This document shows, piece after piece, positions 15,027-23,487 of a stretch of DNA of 37,003 nucleotides. A model generated the notes under the pieces. It did not search any database. It was not told the origin of the DNA and saw nothing but the letters and a program-made list of their open reading frames with translations. The position numbers and the translations under genes are program-made. How positions within the stretch are numbered: the stretch's first letter is position 1; every line of letters starts with the position of its first letter. Location of the stretch: contig NZ_JASMRZ010000040.1 in NCBI RefSeq assembly GCF_030462475.1, positions 8,260-45,262 on the forward strand, given 5' to 3'. The stretch is from Variovorax sp. CAN15. GTDB lineage: Bacteria > Pseudomonadota > Gammaproteobacteria > Burkholderiales > Burkholderiaceae_C.

Positions 15027-16175
15027 TCAGTTCGTCCGGCTTCGCCGGCTCTGCAGCAATCCCACATTCATTTCTCCGCTCAGTACCGACGCGTAGAAAC
15101 GCTCGACCATGTTGACGCTCGTGCGCGCGTTGCGCGCCAAGGTCAGCATGTCGATTCCCTGCCCGTACAGCAGCCGCAACGTGATCGCGGTGTGGCGCAG
15201 GCAGTACAGGGTTCGCGATTGGCCCAGCGGTCCCTTCTCGAGCCCCGCTTTCTCGAGCACCCAGTGAAAAAAGAAGTTGAGCACCGCCAGCGCATGCTCG
15301 CGGTTCTTCAACTGCGGCATGAAGAGATAGTCCTCCGCACCGCCATATCCGTGCTGTGCACGGTAGTCGAGCAGGCATTCGTAAACCCGCACGGCGGGGC
15401 ACAGACTCACGATGGGCTGGCTGTGCCGCTTGGTCTCCGGCAGGTTCATCCGCAGATAGACGTGCTTGCCGCGCACCACCTCGATGTGCTTGTGCTTCAT
15501 GAACTTGATGTCGCTCGGCCGCACGAAGGTGTTGACCATCCAGCGGACGAGCCACGGCAGTTCGTCCGGCATTGCAAGCAACTCGCGCGCGATCCAGAAG
15601 CGTTCGCCCGCCGCGAGCTGATCGAGCACGGGGTGCGAGTGCCCACGCAGGCTACGCGCCGTCTTGATGATCGCGCGGTACTCCGCAACGCTGAAGCTGC
15701 CACGCGGCTGGCTGCGCACCTTGACCTTCGGAAAGGCAGGCGCATCCCGAAGCAAGCCAATGTGGACGCCGTGCATCACCACCTTGCGCAGCAGCACAAG
15801 GTACTGGGCAATGGTCGTGCTGGTGAAGCCCTGCTCGCCAAGGTGATCGATCAAGCGTTGCGCGTCGGCAGTCGCGAACGACTGCACCGGTACATCGCCC
15901 AGCAACGGAACGATGTGCGCACGCAATCTGTTGCCCATCACCTGCCATGTGGCACGCCCGATTTCTTTTCGCTGAACGCGCGCGGCCTCCGCCTGCATCA
16001 GCTTCTTCGAAAGGTCGCTGACAGAAATTGATAACAGATTTTGCTCATTTGTAATTAGATCGGCGGCCGTTTGGATCGCGGGATAGGTGCGTCCAAAAAA
16101 TCCCGAATCATTTGCAGCTGGGGCCTTGCGGAAGAGGTTTATGACATTTGTGTCCATGCCATATCTCGCATGCAA
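15027..16175 (-). CDS. Tyrosine-type site-specific recombinase (orphan integrase)
   Basis: 382 aa from ATG 16175; MDTNVINLF at 16157 is an alternative start, and neither has a strong ribosome-binding site. The N-terminal part (about residues 60-170) is a helical core-binding domain (WQVMGNRLRAHIVPLLGDVPV, TTIAQYLVLLRKVVMHGV). The C-terminal part is a phage-integrase catalytic domain. Catalytic features: box I Arg in NTFVRPSDIKFM, box II SRTLYCLRHTAITLRL, and a candidate nucleophile Tyr in MVERFYASVL. Two positions look atypical: the usual His of HxxR is Tyr (YCLR), and the usual LGH before the nucleophile is replaced (LARNARTSV). It is divergent from ilvA, with no phage genes, tRNA or att-like repeat seen nearby. 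It could be a residual or domesticated recombinase. Confidence 0.85.
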   Translation of the reverse strand: MHARYGMDTNVINLFRKAPAANDSGFFGRTYPAIQTAADLITNEQNLLSISVSDLSKKLMQAEAARVQRKEIGRATWQVMGNRLRAHIVPLLGDVPVQSFATADAQRLIDHLGEQGFTSTTIAQYLVLLRKVVMHGVHIGLLRDAPAFPKVKVRSQPRGSFSVAEYRAIIKTARSLRGHSHPVLDQLAAGERFWIARELLAMPDELPWLVRWMVNTFVRPSDIKFMKHKHIEVVRGKHVYLRMNLPETKRHSQPIVSLCPAVRVYECLLDYRAQHGYGGAEDYLFMPQLKNREHALAVLNFFFHWVLEKAGLEKGPLGQSRTLYCLRHTAITLRLLYGQGIDMLTLARNARTSVNMVERFYASVLSGEMNVGLLQSRRSRTN

Positions 16176-16207
16176 TCTCGATGCCTCTTATCATCGGCAG
16201 TTAGCAA

Positions 16208-17824
16208 ATGAAAACTCCCTCGGAAAAAATCGTGCAAGACGCACCTCTTAAAACAAAACTCACGCCCGCCGACTATCTCAGAAAAATACTCAATGCCCGG
16301 GTCTATGACGTCGCAGTCGAATCCGCGCTCGAGAAGGCGCGCGCGCTCAGCGAACGACTGGGCAACACCGTTCTATTGAAACGTGAAGACCAGCAGCCGG
16401 TTTTCAGCTTCAAGTTGCGCGGGGCCTATAACAAGATGGCGCATCTGAGCGCCGAGCAATTGGCAAGCGGCGTGATTTGCGCTTCGGCCGGCAATCACGC
16501 GCAAGGCGTTGCATTGGGCGCTCGCAAGCTCGGCACTCGCGCGGTGATCGTGATGCCGGTCACCACGCCCAAACTCAAAATCGATGCGGTGCGTGGTTTC
16601 GGTGGAGAAATCGTGCTGCACGGCGACAGCTATTCGGATGCTTATCTGCACGCGCTCGATTTGCAGTCAAAGCAGAACCTGACCTTCGTCCATCCCTTCG
16701 ACGATCCCGACGTCATTGCCGGCCAGGGCACCATCGCCATGGAGATCCTTCGTCAGCATCAAGGTCCGCTGGATGCGGTGTTCGTCGCAATCGGCGGCGG
16801 CGGCCTGATCTCCGGCGTGGCCAACTACATCAAGGCGGTGCGTCCCGAGGTCAAGGTGATCGGCGTACAGATGAACGACTCCGACGCGATGATGCAATCG
16901 GTCGCTGCGCGCCAGCGCGTGAATCTTCCGGATGTCGGGCTCTTCTCGGATGGCACGGCCGTCAAGCTCGTCGGGGAGGAAACCTTCCGCATCGCCAGCG
17001 AACTGGTCGACGACTACATCGCCGTCGATACCGATGCCGTGTGCGCCGCCATCAAGGACATCTTCGTGGACACGCGCAGCATCGTCGAGCCGGCAGGCGC
17101 GCTGGCGGTCGCGGCCATCAAGGAATACATCGCGCAGCACGGCCGGCATGGGGAAACCTATGCGGCGATCCTGTGCGGCGCGAACATGAACTTCGATCGG
17201 CTGCGTTTCGTCGCCGAACGCGCCGAGGTCGGCGAGGAGCGCGAGGCCCTCTTCGCCGTCACCATGCCCGAGGAGCGCGGCAGCTTCCGCCGCTTCTGCG
17301 AACTGATCGGCGAGATGCCCGCCAGCGAGTCGGAAGCGCCGGGCACCGGCGGCGGCGCGCTGCGCAACGTGACCGAGTTCAACTACCGCATAAGCGATGC
17401 AGCCAAGGCGCACGTGTTCGTCGGCCTCACGACCTCGACGCGCGGCGAATCGGCCGTCATCGCACGCGCCTTCGCCGCGCACGGCTTCGACGCGCTCGAC
17501 CTCACACACGACGAACTCGCCAAGGAGCATCTGCGGCACCTGGTGGGCGGGCGTACCGGCCTCGCGCACGACGAGCGCCTGCTGCGCTTCGTGTTCCCCG
17601 AGCGACCGGGGGCACTGCTCAAGTTCCTGAGCCTGATGCAGCCGAGCTGGAACATCAGCCTGTTCCACTACCGCAACCAGGGCGCGGACTACGGCCGCAT
17701 CCTCGTCGGCATGCAGGTGCCGGCCGGCGAATCCGCCGAGTTCGACGCTTTCCTCAAGACGCTGGGCTATCCCTACGTCGAGGAAACGGCCAACCCGGCA
17801 TACCGGCTCTTCCTGCAGGCCTGA
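16208..17824 (+). CDS. ilvA: Threonine ammonia-lyase, biosynthetic (threonine dehydratase)
   Basis: 538 aa PLP enzyme that converts threonine to 2-oxobutanoate and ammonia, the first committed step to isoleucine. The catalytic domain (about 20-330) has the PLP lysine Lys69 in FSFKLRGAYNKM, the SAGNHAQG loop (93-100) and the phosphate-binding AIGGGGLISG (from about 195). The C-terminal part holds two ACT-like regulatory domains: EEREALFAVTMPEERGSFRRF and LLRFVFPERPGALLKFLSLM start them. This marks the long, isoleucine-regulated biosynthetic form rather than the short catabolic TdcB type. ATG 16208 is the first start after the divergent integrase promoter region (32-nt gap); no clear ribosome-binding site is seen. 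It faces the oppositely oriented gspC gene across a terminator hairpin. Confidence 0.97.
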   Translation: MKTPSEKIVQDAPLKTKLTPADYLRKILNARVYDVAVESALEKARALSERLGNTVLLKREDQQPVFSFKLRGAYNKMAHLSAEQLASGVICASAGNHAQGVALGARKLGTRAVIVMPVTTPKLKIDAVRGFGGEIVLHGDSYSDAYLHALDLQSKQNLTFVHPFDDPDVIAGQGTIAMEILRQHQGPLDAVFVAIGGGGLISGVANYIKAVRPEVKVIGVQMNDSDAMMQSVAARQRVNLPDVGLFSDGTAVKLVGEETFRIASELVDDYIAVDTDAVCAAIKDIFVDTRSIVEPAGALAVAAIKEYIAQHGRHGETYAAILCGANMNFDRLRFVAERAEVGEEREALFAVTMPEERGSFRRFCELIGEMPASESEAPGTGGGALRNVTEFNYRISDAAKAHVFVGLTTSTRGESAVIARAFAAHGFDALDLTHDELAKEHLRHLVGGRTGLAHDERLLRFVFPERPGALLKFLSLMQPSWNISLFHYRNQGADYGRILVGMQVPAGESAEFDAFLKTLGYPYVEETANPAYRLFLQA

Positions 17825-17854
17825 AAAAGCAGAAGCCGGCGCAAGGCCGGCTTC
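17825..17854 (-). terminator. Hairpin terminator between gspC and ilvA
   Basis: GAAGCCGGC (17832-17840) and GCCGGCTTC (17846-17854) make a 9-bp stem. On the minus strand it is followed by TGCTTTTTC, a normal T tract for gspC transcripts. In the plus direction the T tract is poor, but the stem may also end ilvA transcription. Confidence 0.75.
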
Positions 17855-17882
17855 GCTTCATCGATGCGAGATCCCGAAGAGG

Positions 17883-18500
17883 CTATTGGGCAGCCGGTTG
17901 TTGCTGCTGCTGGAGCAGCGAGCCGCCCGGCGGCTGGGGCTGCATCTGCTGTTGCTGCGGCATCTGCGGCGGAGCCGCAACGGCTGGCATCACCGGTGGC
18001 GGCACAGCCACCATCGGTGCCGCTGCCAGCGGAGGGCTGGAAACACTGATCGGCGCACGCACCGGCAGTTGCAGCGTGAAGGCCGCCGGTCCGTCGGCAT
18101 GCATGCCGATCGTCGCGGAGCGCAGGCCCACCGACTGCAGCACATAGCTCTCGCCGACCGTCGAGCCGACGCGGAACGGCCGTGGCGGCTTGCCATCGAT
18201 GGAAATAAGCGCCGCACCCCACTTGGAGGGATCGGCCACCACACCCGCAAGAGCGAACCGGCTGGCAGCCTCCGGGGCCACAGGCGCCGTGCGGGACTCG
18301 GGCAGCACACCCAGCAGTCGCGCCACCGAATCCGAATCCGCCGCCACCGAGGGCCTGGGCATGGTCGCGGCCGCCGCAACGGCGTCGGTCGGCGACGCGA
18401 GCCGGAGTACCCAGAACACCGCGGCACCAGCCGCCAGCGCCCAAAGCCCCGTCGTTGCAAGTGGGGCATGCCAGCGGGCAGCGGAATAAGGACTTGTCAT
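17883..18500 (-). CDS. gspC: Type II secretion system protein GspC (short form without PDZ domain)
   Basis: 205 aa bitopic inner-membrane protein. A short cytoplasmic N-terminus is followed by one membrane helix (about 14-34). The homology region (about 78-145) is clear: SRFALAGVVADPSKWGAALISIDGKPPRPFRVG, then LQSVGLRSATIGM. In the family this region contacts the secretin's N0 domain and links the inner-membrane platform to the outer-membrane channel. The remaining 60 residues are Pro/Gln/Met-rich low-complexity sequence ending PQMPQQQQMQPQPPGG plus a second Gln run. The C-terminal PDZ or coiled-coil domain of longer GspC proteins is absent. The gene is transcribed away from gspG, with the two likely sharing the 18501-18550 control region. 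Confidence 0.85.
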   Translation of the reverse strand: MTSPYSAARWHAPLATTGLWALAAGAAVFWVLRLASPTDAVAAAATMPRPSVAADSDSVARLLGVLPESRTAPVAPEAASRFALAGVVADPSKWGAALISIDGKPPRPFRVGSTVGESYVLQSVGLRSATIGMHADGPAAFTLQLPVRAPISVSSPPLAAAPMVAVPPPVMPAVAAPPQMPQQQQMQPQPPGGSLLQQQQQPAAQ

Positions 18501-18550
18501 GGCCGCGGATTATCATGCAGCGCGCCTTCCGAATCATGTCTGCCCAAGCT

Positions 18551-18991
18551 ATGAACAAATTCCTCCGTGCCGCTACCCGTACCGCCCAACGCGGCTTCAC
18601 GCTGATCGAATTGATGGTGGTGCTGGTCATCATCGGCGTGCTCGCGGCACTCATTGTCCCCAACGTGATCGAGCGCGCCGACGACGCCCGTGTGACGGCC
18701 GCCCGGACCGACATCAACAACCTGATGCAGGCGCTCAAGCTCTACCGCCTGGACAACCAGCGCTACCCCACCGCCGAGCAGGGCCTGCAGGCGCTGCTCA
18801 CGCGCCCCACCACCGGCCCGGCCGCCCCCAACTGGAAGCCCTACGTCGAGAAGCTGCCCAACGACCCCTGGGGCCATCCCTACCAGTACCTGAACCCGGG
18901 CATCAAGGGCGAGATCGACGTGCTCTCGTTCGGCGCCGACGGCCAGAGCGGCGGCGAGGGCAAGAATGCCGACATCGGCAGCTGGCAGTAG
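18551..18991 (+). CDS. gspG: Type II secretion system major pseudopilin GspG
   Basis: 146 aa. Prepilin with leader MNKFLRAATRTAQRG cut before Phe16 by the prepilin peptidase, then FTLIELMVVLVIIGVLAALIVPNV with the conserved Glu at mature position 5. The body has the diagnostic GspG segments YRLDNQRYPTAEQGLQALL and LPNDPWGHPYQYLNPG, plus the C-terminal calcium-site region VLSFGADGQSGGEGKNADIG. It is the main subunit of the pseudopilus that pushes substrates through the secretin. In-frame ATGs at 18536 and 18515 are also possible; 18551 is chosen because it gives the shortest credible leader, although no start has a good ribosome-binding site. Its end overlaps gspH by 26 nt. Confidence 0.95.
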   Translation: MNKFLRAATRTAQRGFTLIELMVVLVIIGVLAALIVPNVIERADDARVTAARTDINNLMQALKLYRLDNQRYPTAEQGLQALLTRPTTGPAAPNWKPYVEKLPNDPWGHPYQYLNPGIKGEIDVLSFGADGQSGGEGKNADIGSWQ

Positions 18992-19487
18992 CAGCGGCAG
19001 CACGGGCGCGCAGCAGCCCCGCAACCCGCACCCACGCCTTCGCCCACCCCGTTCCGGCGGCTTCACGCTGCTGGAGCTGATCGTGGTGATCGCCATCATC
19101 GCGATCGCCACCGCTGCCGTGAGCTTCGCCATCCGCGACACCAGCGCCGCCAACCTCGACCGCGAAGCCGACCGCCTCGCGGCCCTGCTCGAATCAGCCC
19201 GCGCCCAGTCGCGCGCCAGCGGCATCGTGGTGCGGTGGCGGCCCGTCGAAGGCAGCTTCAGGTTCGACGGCCTGCTGCCCGGCTCGCTGCCCGACGGCTG
19301 GGCCGCCGAGGGCATCACCGCCCAGGTCTCGCTCGCCAACGGCACGCTGATTCCCGCGCTGCAGCTCGGACCCGACCCGATCATCGCGGCGCAGCAGGTC
19401 GTGCTGTATTCCGCCGGTCCGCCCGCGCGCGCGCTGCGCATCTCGACCGACGGGGTGCGCCCCTTCACCGTCTCGGCTGTTCAATGA
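18966..19487 (+). CDS. gspH: Type II secretion system minor pseudopilin GspH
   Basis: 173 aa. The Ser/Pro/Arg-rich leader ends RSGG|F at residue 32 and is followed by FTLLELIVVIAIIAIATAAV with Glu at mature position 5. The body begins DTSAANLDREADRLAALLESARAQS, typical of GspH, and ends in a beta-rich part with ALRISTDGVRPFTV. The leader is unusually long (32 residues) because the only start in frame, ATG 18966, lies inside the end of gspG. Translational coupling is therefore likely. As a minor pseudopilin it takes part in the tip complex with I, J and K. Confidence 0.9.
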   Translation: MPTSAAGSSSGSTGAQQPRNPHPRLRPPRSGGFTLLELIVVIAIIAIATAAVSFAIRDTSAANLDREADRLAALLESARAQSRASGIVVRWRPVEGSFRFDGLLPGSLPDGWAAEGITAQVSLANGTLIPALQLGPDPIIAAQQVVLYSAGPPARALRISTDGVRPFTVSAVQ

Positions 19488-19873
19488 GAAAAACGCGGCG
19501 CCCGTTCACTTCGCGCTCCCGCTGCGGCGGCTTCACGCTGATCGAGGTGCTGATCGCGCTCGGCATCGTCGCGATCGCGCTGGCCGCGGGCTCGCAGGCC
19601 ACCATGTCGCTCACGCGCAATGCGCAGCGCCAGTCCGACCTGGTGCTGGCCGACCTGTGCGCCGAGAACGAGCTTGCCAAGGCCCGACTCTCGCGGCAGA
19701 TGCCGGCGGTCGGCGACTCGGGCTCGATCTGTCTGCAGGCCGGCGTCTCGTTCAACGTGACCACCTCGACCATCCCGACGCTCAACCCGAATTTCCGGCG
19801 CGTCGACGTGCAGGTTCGCGACGAGGCCGACTCGCCCATCCTGCGCATCTCCACCGTGGTGGGGAGGTACTGA
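19484..19873 (+). CDS. gspI: Type II secretion system minor pseudopilin GspI
   Basis: 129 aa; ATG overlaps the gspH stop as ATGA. Leader MRKTRRPFTSRSRCGG is cut before Phe17, giving FTLIEVLIALGIVAIALAAG with Glu at mature position 5. The body carries LADLCAENELAKARLSRQMPAVGD, matching the family pattern of a helix with NxLAxxxL, and a beta sheet ending VRDEADSPILRISTVVGRY. Length is normal for GspI. In known systems it nucleates the pseudopilus tip together with J and K. Confidence 0.93.
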   Translation: MRKTRRPFTSRSRCGGFTLIEVLIALGIVAIALAAGSQATMSLTRNAQRQSDLVLADLCAENELAKARLSRQMPAVGDSGSICLQAGVSFNVTTSTIPTLNPNFRRVDVQVRDEADSPILRISTVVGRY

Positions 19874-19876
19874 GCG

Positions 19877-20572
19877 ATGCGGCAACACGCTGGCACCCGC
19901 ACCACGCGCGGCTTCACGCTGATCGAGCTGCTCGTGGCGATCGCGGTGATGGCGCTGCTCTCGCTGATGAGCTGGCGCGGGCTGGAAAGCATGTCGCGCG
20001 CCACATCGCAGAACCAGCAGCGCGCCGATGCCGTGCTCACGCTGCAGGCCACGCTGGCGCAATGGGGCGCCGACCTCGACGCCGTGACCACGCTGGCGCA
20101 GACCCGCCCTATCGACTGGGACGGCCGCGTGCTGCGGCTCACGCGCCGCGGCAGCGACGACACGGCGCCCGCGGTGCAGGTGGTGGCCTGGACACTCAAG
20201 TCGGGCCCCGACGGCGTGCGCTGGCGGCGCTGGCAATCGTTGCCCTTCACCACGCGCGGCGAATGGCAGCAGGCCTGGAATCTCGCGGCCGCCTGGGCGC
20301 AGGACGGCGGCGCCGGCTCGAACGGCGGCTACAGCGACGTTGCGCTGGTGCCGGCCAACAGCTGGCAGATCTTCTTCTTCCGCGACAACAGCTGGGTGCC
20401 GGCCAGCCAGCTGCCCGTGGTCCAGCCCAATCCCAACAACCCCTCGGGCTCCGTCGTCGCCATGCCCGACGGCGTGCGCCTCGTCATCACGCTGCCGCCG
20501 GGCGAGGGCCTCTCGGGCACGCTCACGCGCGACTGGGTCAAGCCGACCGTCGGAGCGCCCAGAACCTCATGA
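19877..20572 (+). CDS. gspJ: Type II secretion system minor pseudopilin GspJ
   Basis: 231 aa, starting 3 nt after gspI. The short leader MRQHAGTRTTRG is cut before Phe13, leaving FTLIELLVAIAVMALLSLMSW with Glu at mature position 5, then RGLESMSRATSQNQQRADAV, the usual GspJ helix. The body has WGADLDAVTTL and VLRLTRRGSDD, the latter matching the family's conserved LxRR turn. Its end overlaps gspK as ATGA. It forms the tip complex with GspI and GspK. Confidence 0.93.
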   Translation: MRQHAGTRTTRGFTLIELLVAIAVMALLSLMSWRGLESMSRATSQNQQRADAVLTLQATLAQWGADLDAVTTLAQTRPIDWDGRVLRLTRRGSDDTAPAVQVVAWTLKSGPDGVRWRRWQSLPFTTRGEWQQAWNLAAAWAQDGGAGSNGGYSDVALVPANSWQIFFFRDNSWVPASQLPVVQPNPNNPSGSVVAMPDGVRLVITLPPGEGLSGTLTRDWVKPTVGAPRTS

Positions 20573-21585
20573 CGACGACACCCGAAAAAAGAGCAGCCGA
20601 AGGCGCACGAGGCAGTCAGCGCGGCGCCGCCCTGCTCGCCGCGATGCTGACGGTGATGCTCGTGGCCACCTTCGCCGCCGCGGCGCTGTGGCAGCAGTGG
20701 CGTTCGGCCGAGGTCGAGGGTGCCGAGCGAGGGCGCGTGCAGGCGGCCTGGGTGCTGATCGGCGCGCTCGACTGGTCCCGCCTCATCCTCGGGGAAGACG
20801 GCCGTGCCGGCGGGCCCGACCACCTGGGCGAACCCTGGGCCGTTCCGCTGGAGGAAGCGCGGCTCACCAGCTTCCTGTCGGCCGAGAAGAACGTTGCGAG
20901 CGATAACCTCGAAGGGCTGCCCGACGCCTTCCTCTCGGGCCGCATCGTCGATGCGCAGTCCAAGCTCAACGTGCTCTCTCTGGTGGACAACGGCAAGCCG
21001 GTGCCGGCGGCCGTCGCCACTTTCACCCGGCTGTTCAACCTGCTGGGCCTGCCCGTGTCGGAGCTCAGCCTGATGACCACCGGCCTGACCGCCGCGCTTG
21101 CCACCGGCACTTCGACCGATGGCAGCAACAGCGGCGGCGATTCCAGCGCTGCGCCGCTGATGCCGCAGCAGGTCTCGCAGCTGGTGTGGCTGGGCCTGTC
21201 GGCCTCGACGGCCGCGGCGCTCGAGCCCTACGTGACGATCCTGCCGGTGAAGACCACGCTCAACCTCAACACGGCGAGCGCCGAGGCGATCAGCGCCAGC
21301 ATGGAGTCGCTCAACATCGCCAGCGCGCGCCAGTTGGTGGATCGCCGCTCGCGCGCCTTCTTCAAGGACATCGCCGCCGCCAACGCCGCCCTGCCCAGCG
21401 GCAGCGCGCCCTTCAACGCGGCCCAGCACGGCGTGGGCACCCAGTTCTTCGAGGTCTACGGGAAGCTGCGGCTCGATCGCACCTACGTGGAGGAACGCTC
21501 GTTGCTACGGCGAAGCGGTGTCACGGTGACGACGATCTGGCGCACGCGCGGCGCTGGCGCAACGGTCACTCCGGTCAAACCCTGA
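20569..21585 (+). CDS. gspK: Type II secretion system minor pseudopilin GspK
   Basis: 338 aa. Leader MTTTPEKRAAEGARGSQRG is cut before Ala20; the following AALLAAMLTVMLVATFAAAA helix lacks the Glu at mature position 5, as is normal for GspK. The large globular domain has the diagnostic SGRIVDAQSKLNVLSLV and a helix-hairpin-helix-like region with TTLNLNTASAEAISASMESL. A Ser/Gly-rich insert (STDGSNSGGDSSAAP) separates subdomains. It caps the pseudopilus. It is the last gene of the G-K cluster, with a 126-nt gap before gspL. Confidence 0.93.
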   Translation: MTTTPEKRAAEGARGSQRGAALLAAMLTVMLVATFAAAALWQQWRSAEVEGAERGRVQAAWVLIGALDWSRLILGEDGRAGGPDHLGEPWAVPLEEARLTSFLSAEKNVASDNLEGLPDAFLSGRIVDAQSKLNVLSLVDNGKPVPAAVATFTRLFNLLGLPVSELSLMTTGLTAALATGTSTDGSNSGGDSSAAPLMPQQVSQLVWLGLSASTAAALEPYVTILPVKTTLNLNTASAEAISASMESLNIASARQLVDRRSRAFFKDIAAANAALPSGSAPFNAAQHGVGTQFFEVYGKLRLDRTYVEERSLLRRSGVTVTTIWRTRGAGATVTPVKP

Positions 21586-21711
21586 TTTCGATGCATTATT
21601 TGTAGCCAAAAAGCCTTCCAAAGCGCGTCACATCAGCGTGATACGCTATTAAAAACAGAGCGCATTCGTGTCAGACGCGCACCTACAATCACCGGCTTTT
21701 CCAAGATCCAC
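21586..21711 (+). promoter_or_regulatory. gspK-gspL gap with possible promoter and imperfect dyad
   Basis: This 126-nt gap is the only sizeable break in the gsp run and is AT-richer than its surroundings. An imperfect dyad AGCGCGTCAC (21622-21631) / GTGATACGCT (21638-21647) precedes a TACAAT -10-like box (21684-21689), which lies just upstream of the gspL ATG at 21712. A convincing -35 was not found at the right spacing, so a separate promoter for L-M-N-D-E-F is plausible but not certain. Confidence 0.35.
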
Positions 21712-22923
21712 ATGACTCCGCTGCTGCTCATTGCCCCTCTCCCTCCGGCCGATGCCGCGAGCGAGTACGACTGGGCCCAGGCAGGCGACGACGGCATTGC
21801 GTTGCGCAACCAGGGCCGGGCGTTGCTGGCGCTGCTGCCTTCGAGCCCCGAGGTCATGCTCGGCATTCCTTCGGCGGCGTTGTCCTGGCATCGCATCACG
21901 CTGCCGAAGGGCAGCATGGGCAGCGCCTCGAAGCTGCGCGCCGTGCTCGACGGCCTTCTCGAAGAACACCTGCTCGACGATCCCGAGGCCCTGCACTTCG
22001 CGCTCGAGCCCGACGCCAAGGCTGGCGCGCCCGTGTGGGTCGCAGCCTGCAACCGCATCTGGCTGCGCAGCATCGTGCACGGACTCGAAGCGGCCGGCCG
22101 GCGCGTGGTGCGCATCGTTCCCGAATTCACGCCTCAGCCGGCCGACGGCCCGCCGCAGCTGCTGGTGACGGGCGAGCCCGAGGCACCTCGGCTCACCGTA
22201 TGCGATGCCGACGGCGTGGTCTCGCTGCCGCTGGCCGGCGCGGGGCAGGCGCTGTCGGGCAGCCTGCCGCTGGACACTGCCGTCATCTCCACAGAGCCCG
22301 CCGTGGCCGAGGCCGCCGAGGCCCTGCTGCAGCGCCGCGTGCCCATCGTGCAGTCGCCGCAGCGCTGGCTGCAGGCCGCTCGCACGCCCTGGGAGCTCGC
22401 ACAGTTCGACCTCGCGGTCACCGGCCGTGCGCGCGCCGGCAAGAAGTTCGCCTCGGTGGTGCAGACGCTGCGCTACGCACCCGAGTGGCGCGCGGCGCGC
22501 TGGGGCGTGGTCGTGCTGCTGCTGACCCAGGTCATCGGTCTCAATGCCTGGGCCTGGAAGGAACGCAACGCGCTCGAGTCGAAACGCCAGGCCGCCAAGG
22601 CAATGCTGACCCAGACCTTCCCCTCCGTGAAGATCGTGGTCGACGCGCCGGTGCAGATGCAACGCGAGGTCGCGTCGCTGCAGCAGGCCGTGGGCGACGT
22701 GGCGAACAGCGACTTCGAACCCATGGTCGGCGCGCTTGCCGCCGTGCTCCCGCCCGGCAAGGTGCCGAGCGCCGTCGACTACAGCGCCGGCCAGTTGCGC
22801 CTGCGCGGCCTGGGGCTGCAGCCATCGGAGGTTTCCCAGATCACCGGCGCGATGGCGCCACGCGGCTACAACGTGCGCACCGAGGGCGACCTCCTGCTGG
22901 TACAGGCCGAGGCCAACCGATGA
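21712..22923 (+). CDS. gspL: Type II secretion system inner-membrane platform protein GspL
   Basis: 403 aa. The N-terminal 260 residues form the actin-like cytoplasmic domain that holds GspE at the membrane (LLIAPLPPADAASEYDWAQ, the segment LLPSSPEVMLGIPSAALSWHRITLP, and LRAVLDGLLEEHLLDDPEALHFAL). A single membrane helix follows (about 264-281, WGVVVLLLTQVIGLNAWAW). The periplasmic part starts with a short coiled coil (ERNALESKRQAAKAMLTQTFP) and ends in a ferredoxin-like fold that contacts GspM. The stop overlaps the gspM start as ATGA. Confidence 0.92.
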   Translation: MTPLLLIAPLPPADAASEYDWAQAGDDGIALRNQGRALLALLPSSPEVMLGIPSAALSWHRITLPKGSMGSASKLRAVLDGLLEEHLLDDPEALHFALEPDAKAGAPVWVAACNRIWLRSIVHGLEAAGRRVVRIVPEFTPQPADGPPQLLVTGEPEAPRLTVCDADGVVSLPLAGAGQALSGSLPLDTAVISTEPAVAEAAEALLQRRVPIVQSPQRWLQAARTPWELAQFDLAVTGRARAGKKFASVVQTLRYAPEWRAARWGVVVLLLTQVIGLNAWAWKERNALESKRQAAKAMLTQTFPSVKIVVDAPVQMQREVASLQQAVGDVANSDFEPMVGALAAVLPPGKVPSAVDYSAGQLRLRGLGLQPSEVSQITGAMAPRGYNVRTEGDLLLVQAEANR

Positions 22924-23471
22924 ATTTCAGCGAACAGCTCAAGGCCCGCTGGGCCACCCTGGAAGTGCGCGAGCGCCGCATGGTCTACGCCGCCGCCGCG
23001 CTCGTGGCGCTGGCCCTGCTCTGGTGGATCGCGCTCGCTCCCGCGCTGCGCACCCTGTCGGCGGCATCGGCCGAGCACGCCCAGCTCGACGCGCAACTGC
23101 AGCAGATGGCCACCCTGCAGGCCCGCGCGAAGGCGCTGCAGTCCCAGCCGCGGCTGAATCGCGACGACGCGATGCGCGCGCTCGAAACCTCCGTGCGCGA
23201 AGGCCTGGGCGCGAGCAACGCGCAGCTCATGGCATCCGGCGGCGACGGCGCCGCCACCGTCTCGCTGCGCGCCGCGCCCGCCACCAACCTCGCCCAGTGG
23301 CTCGGCCAGGCGCGCGGCAATGCGCATGCGGTGCCACGCGAAGTCCACCTGACACGCGCACCGGCGTCGTCGCCCGCATCATCGTCGGCGCCCGCCGCCA
23401 AGGACGCGCCGAAGACGCCGCAGGTCCGATGGGACGGCACCGTCGTCATGGCGCTGCCCGCCGCCCGATGA
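22920..23471 (+). CDS. gspM: Type II secretion system inner-membrane platform protein GspM
   Basis: 183 aa. A short cytoplasmic start with KARWATLEVRERRMVYAAAA leads into one membrane helix (about 21-42), followed by a periplasmic coiled coil (LSAASAEHAQLDAQLQQMATL) and a small C-terminal domain. The WxxLxxRERR pattern before the helix is the family signature. The C-terminal domain has an Ala/Ser/Pro-rich linker (about 146-165) before its last strand. It stabilises GspL and the assembly platform. ATGA overlap with gspL supports coupled translation. Confidence 0.9.
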   Translation: MNFSEQLKARWATLEVRERRMVYAAAALVALALLWWIALAPALRTLSAASAEHAQLDAQLQQMATLQARAKALQSQPRLNRDDAMRALETSVREGLGASNAQLMASGGDGAATVSLRAAPATNLAQWLGQARGNAHAVPREVHLTRAPASSPASSSAPAAKDAPKTPQVRWDGTVVMALPAAR

Positions 23472-23487
23472 GGAACTGCAGACCCGC

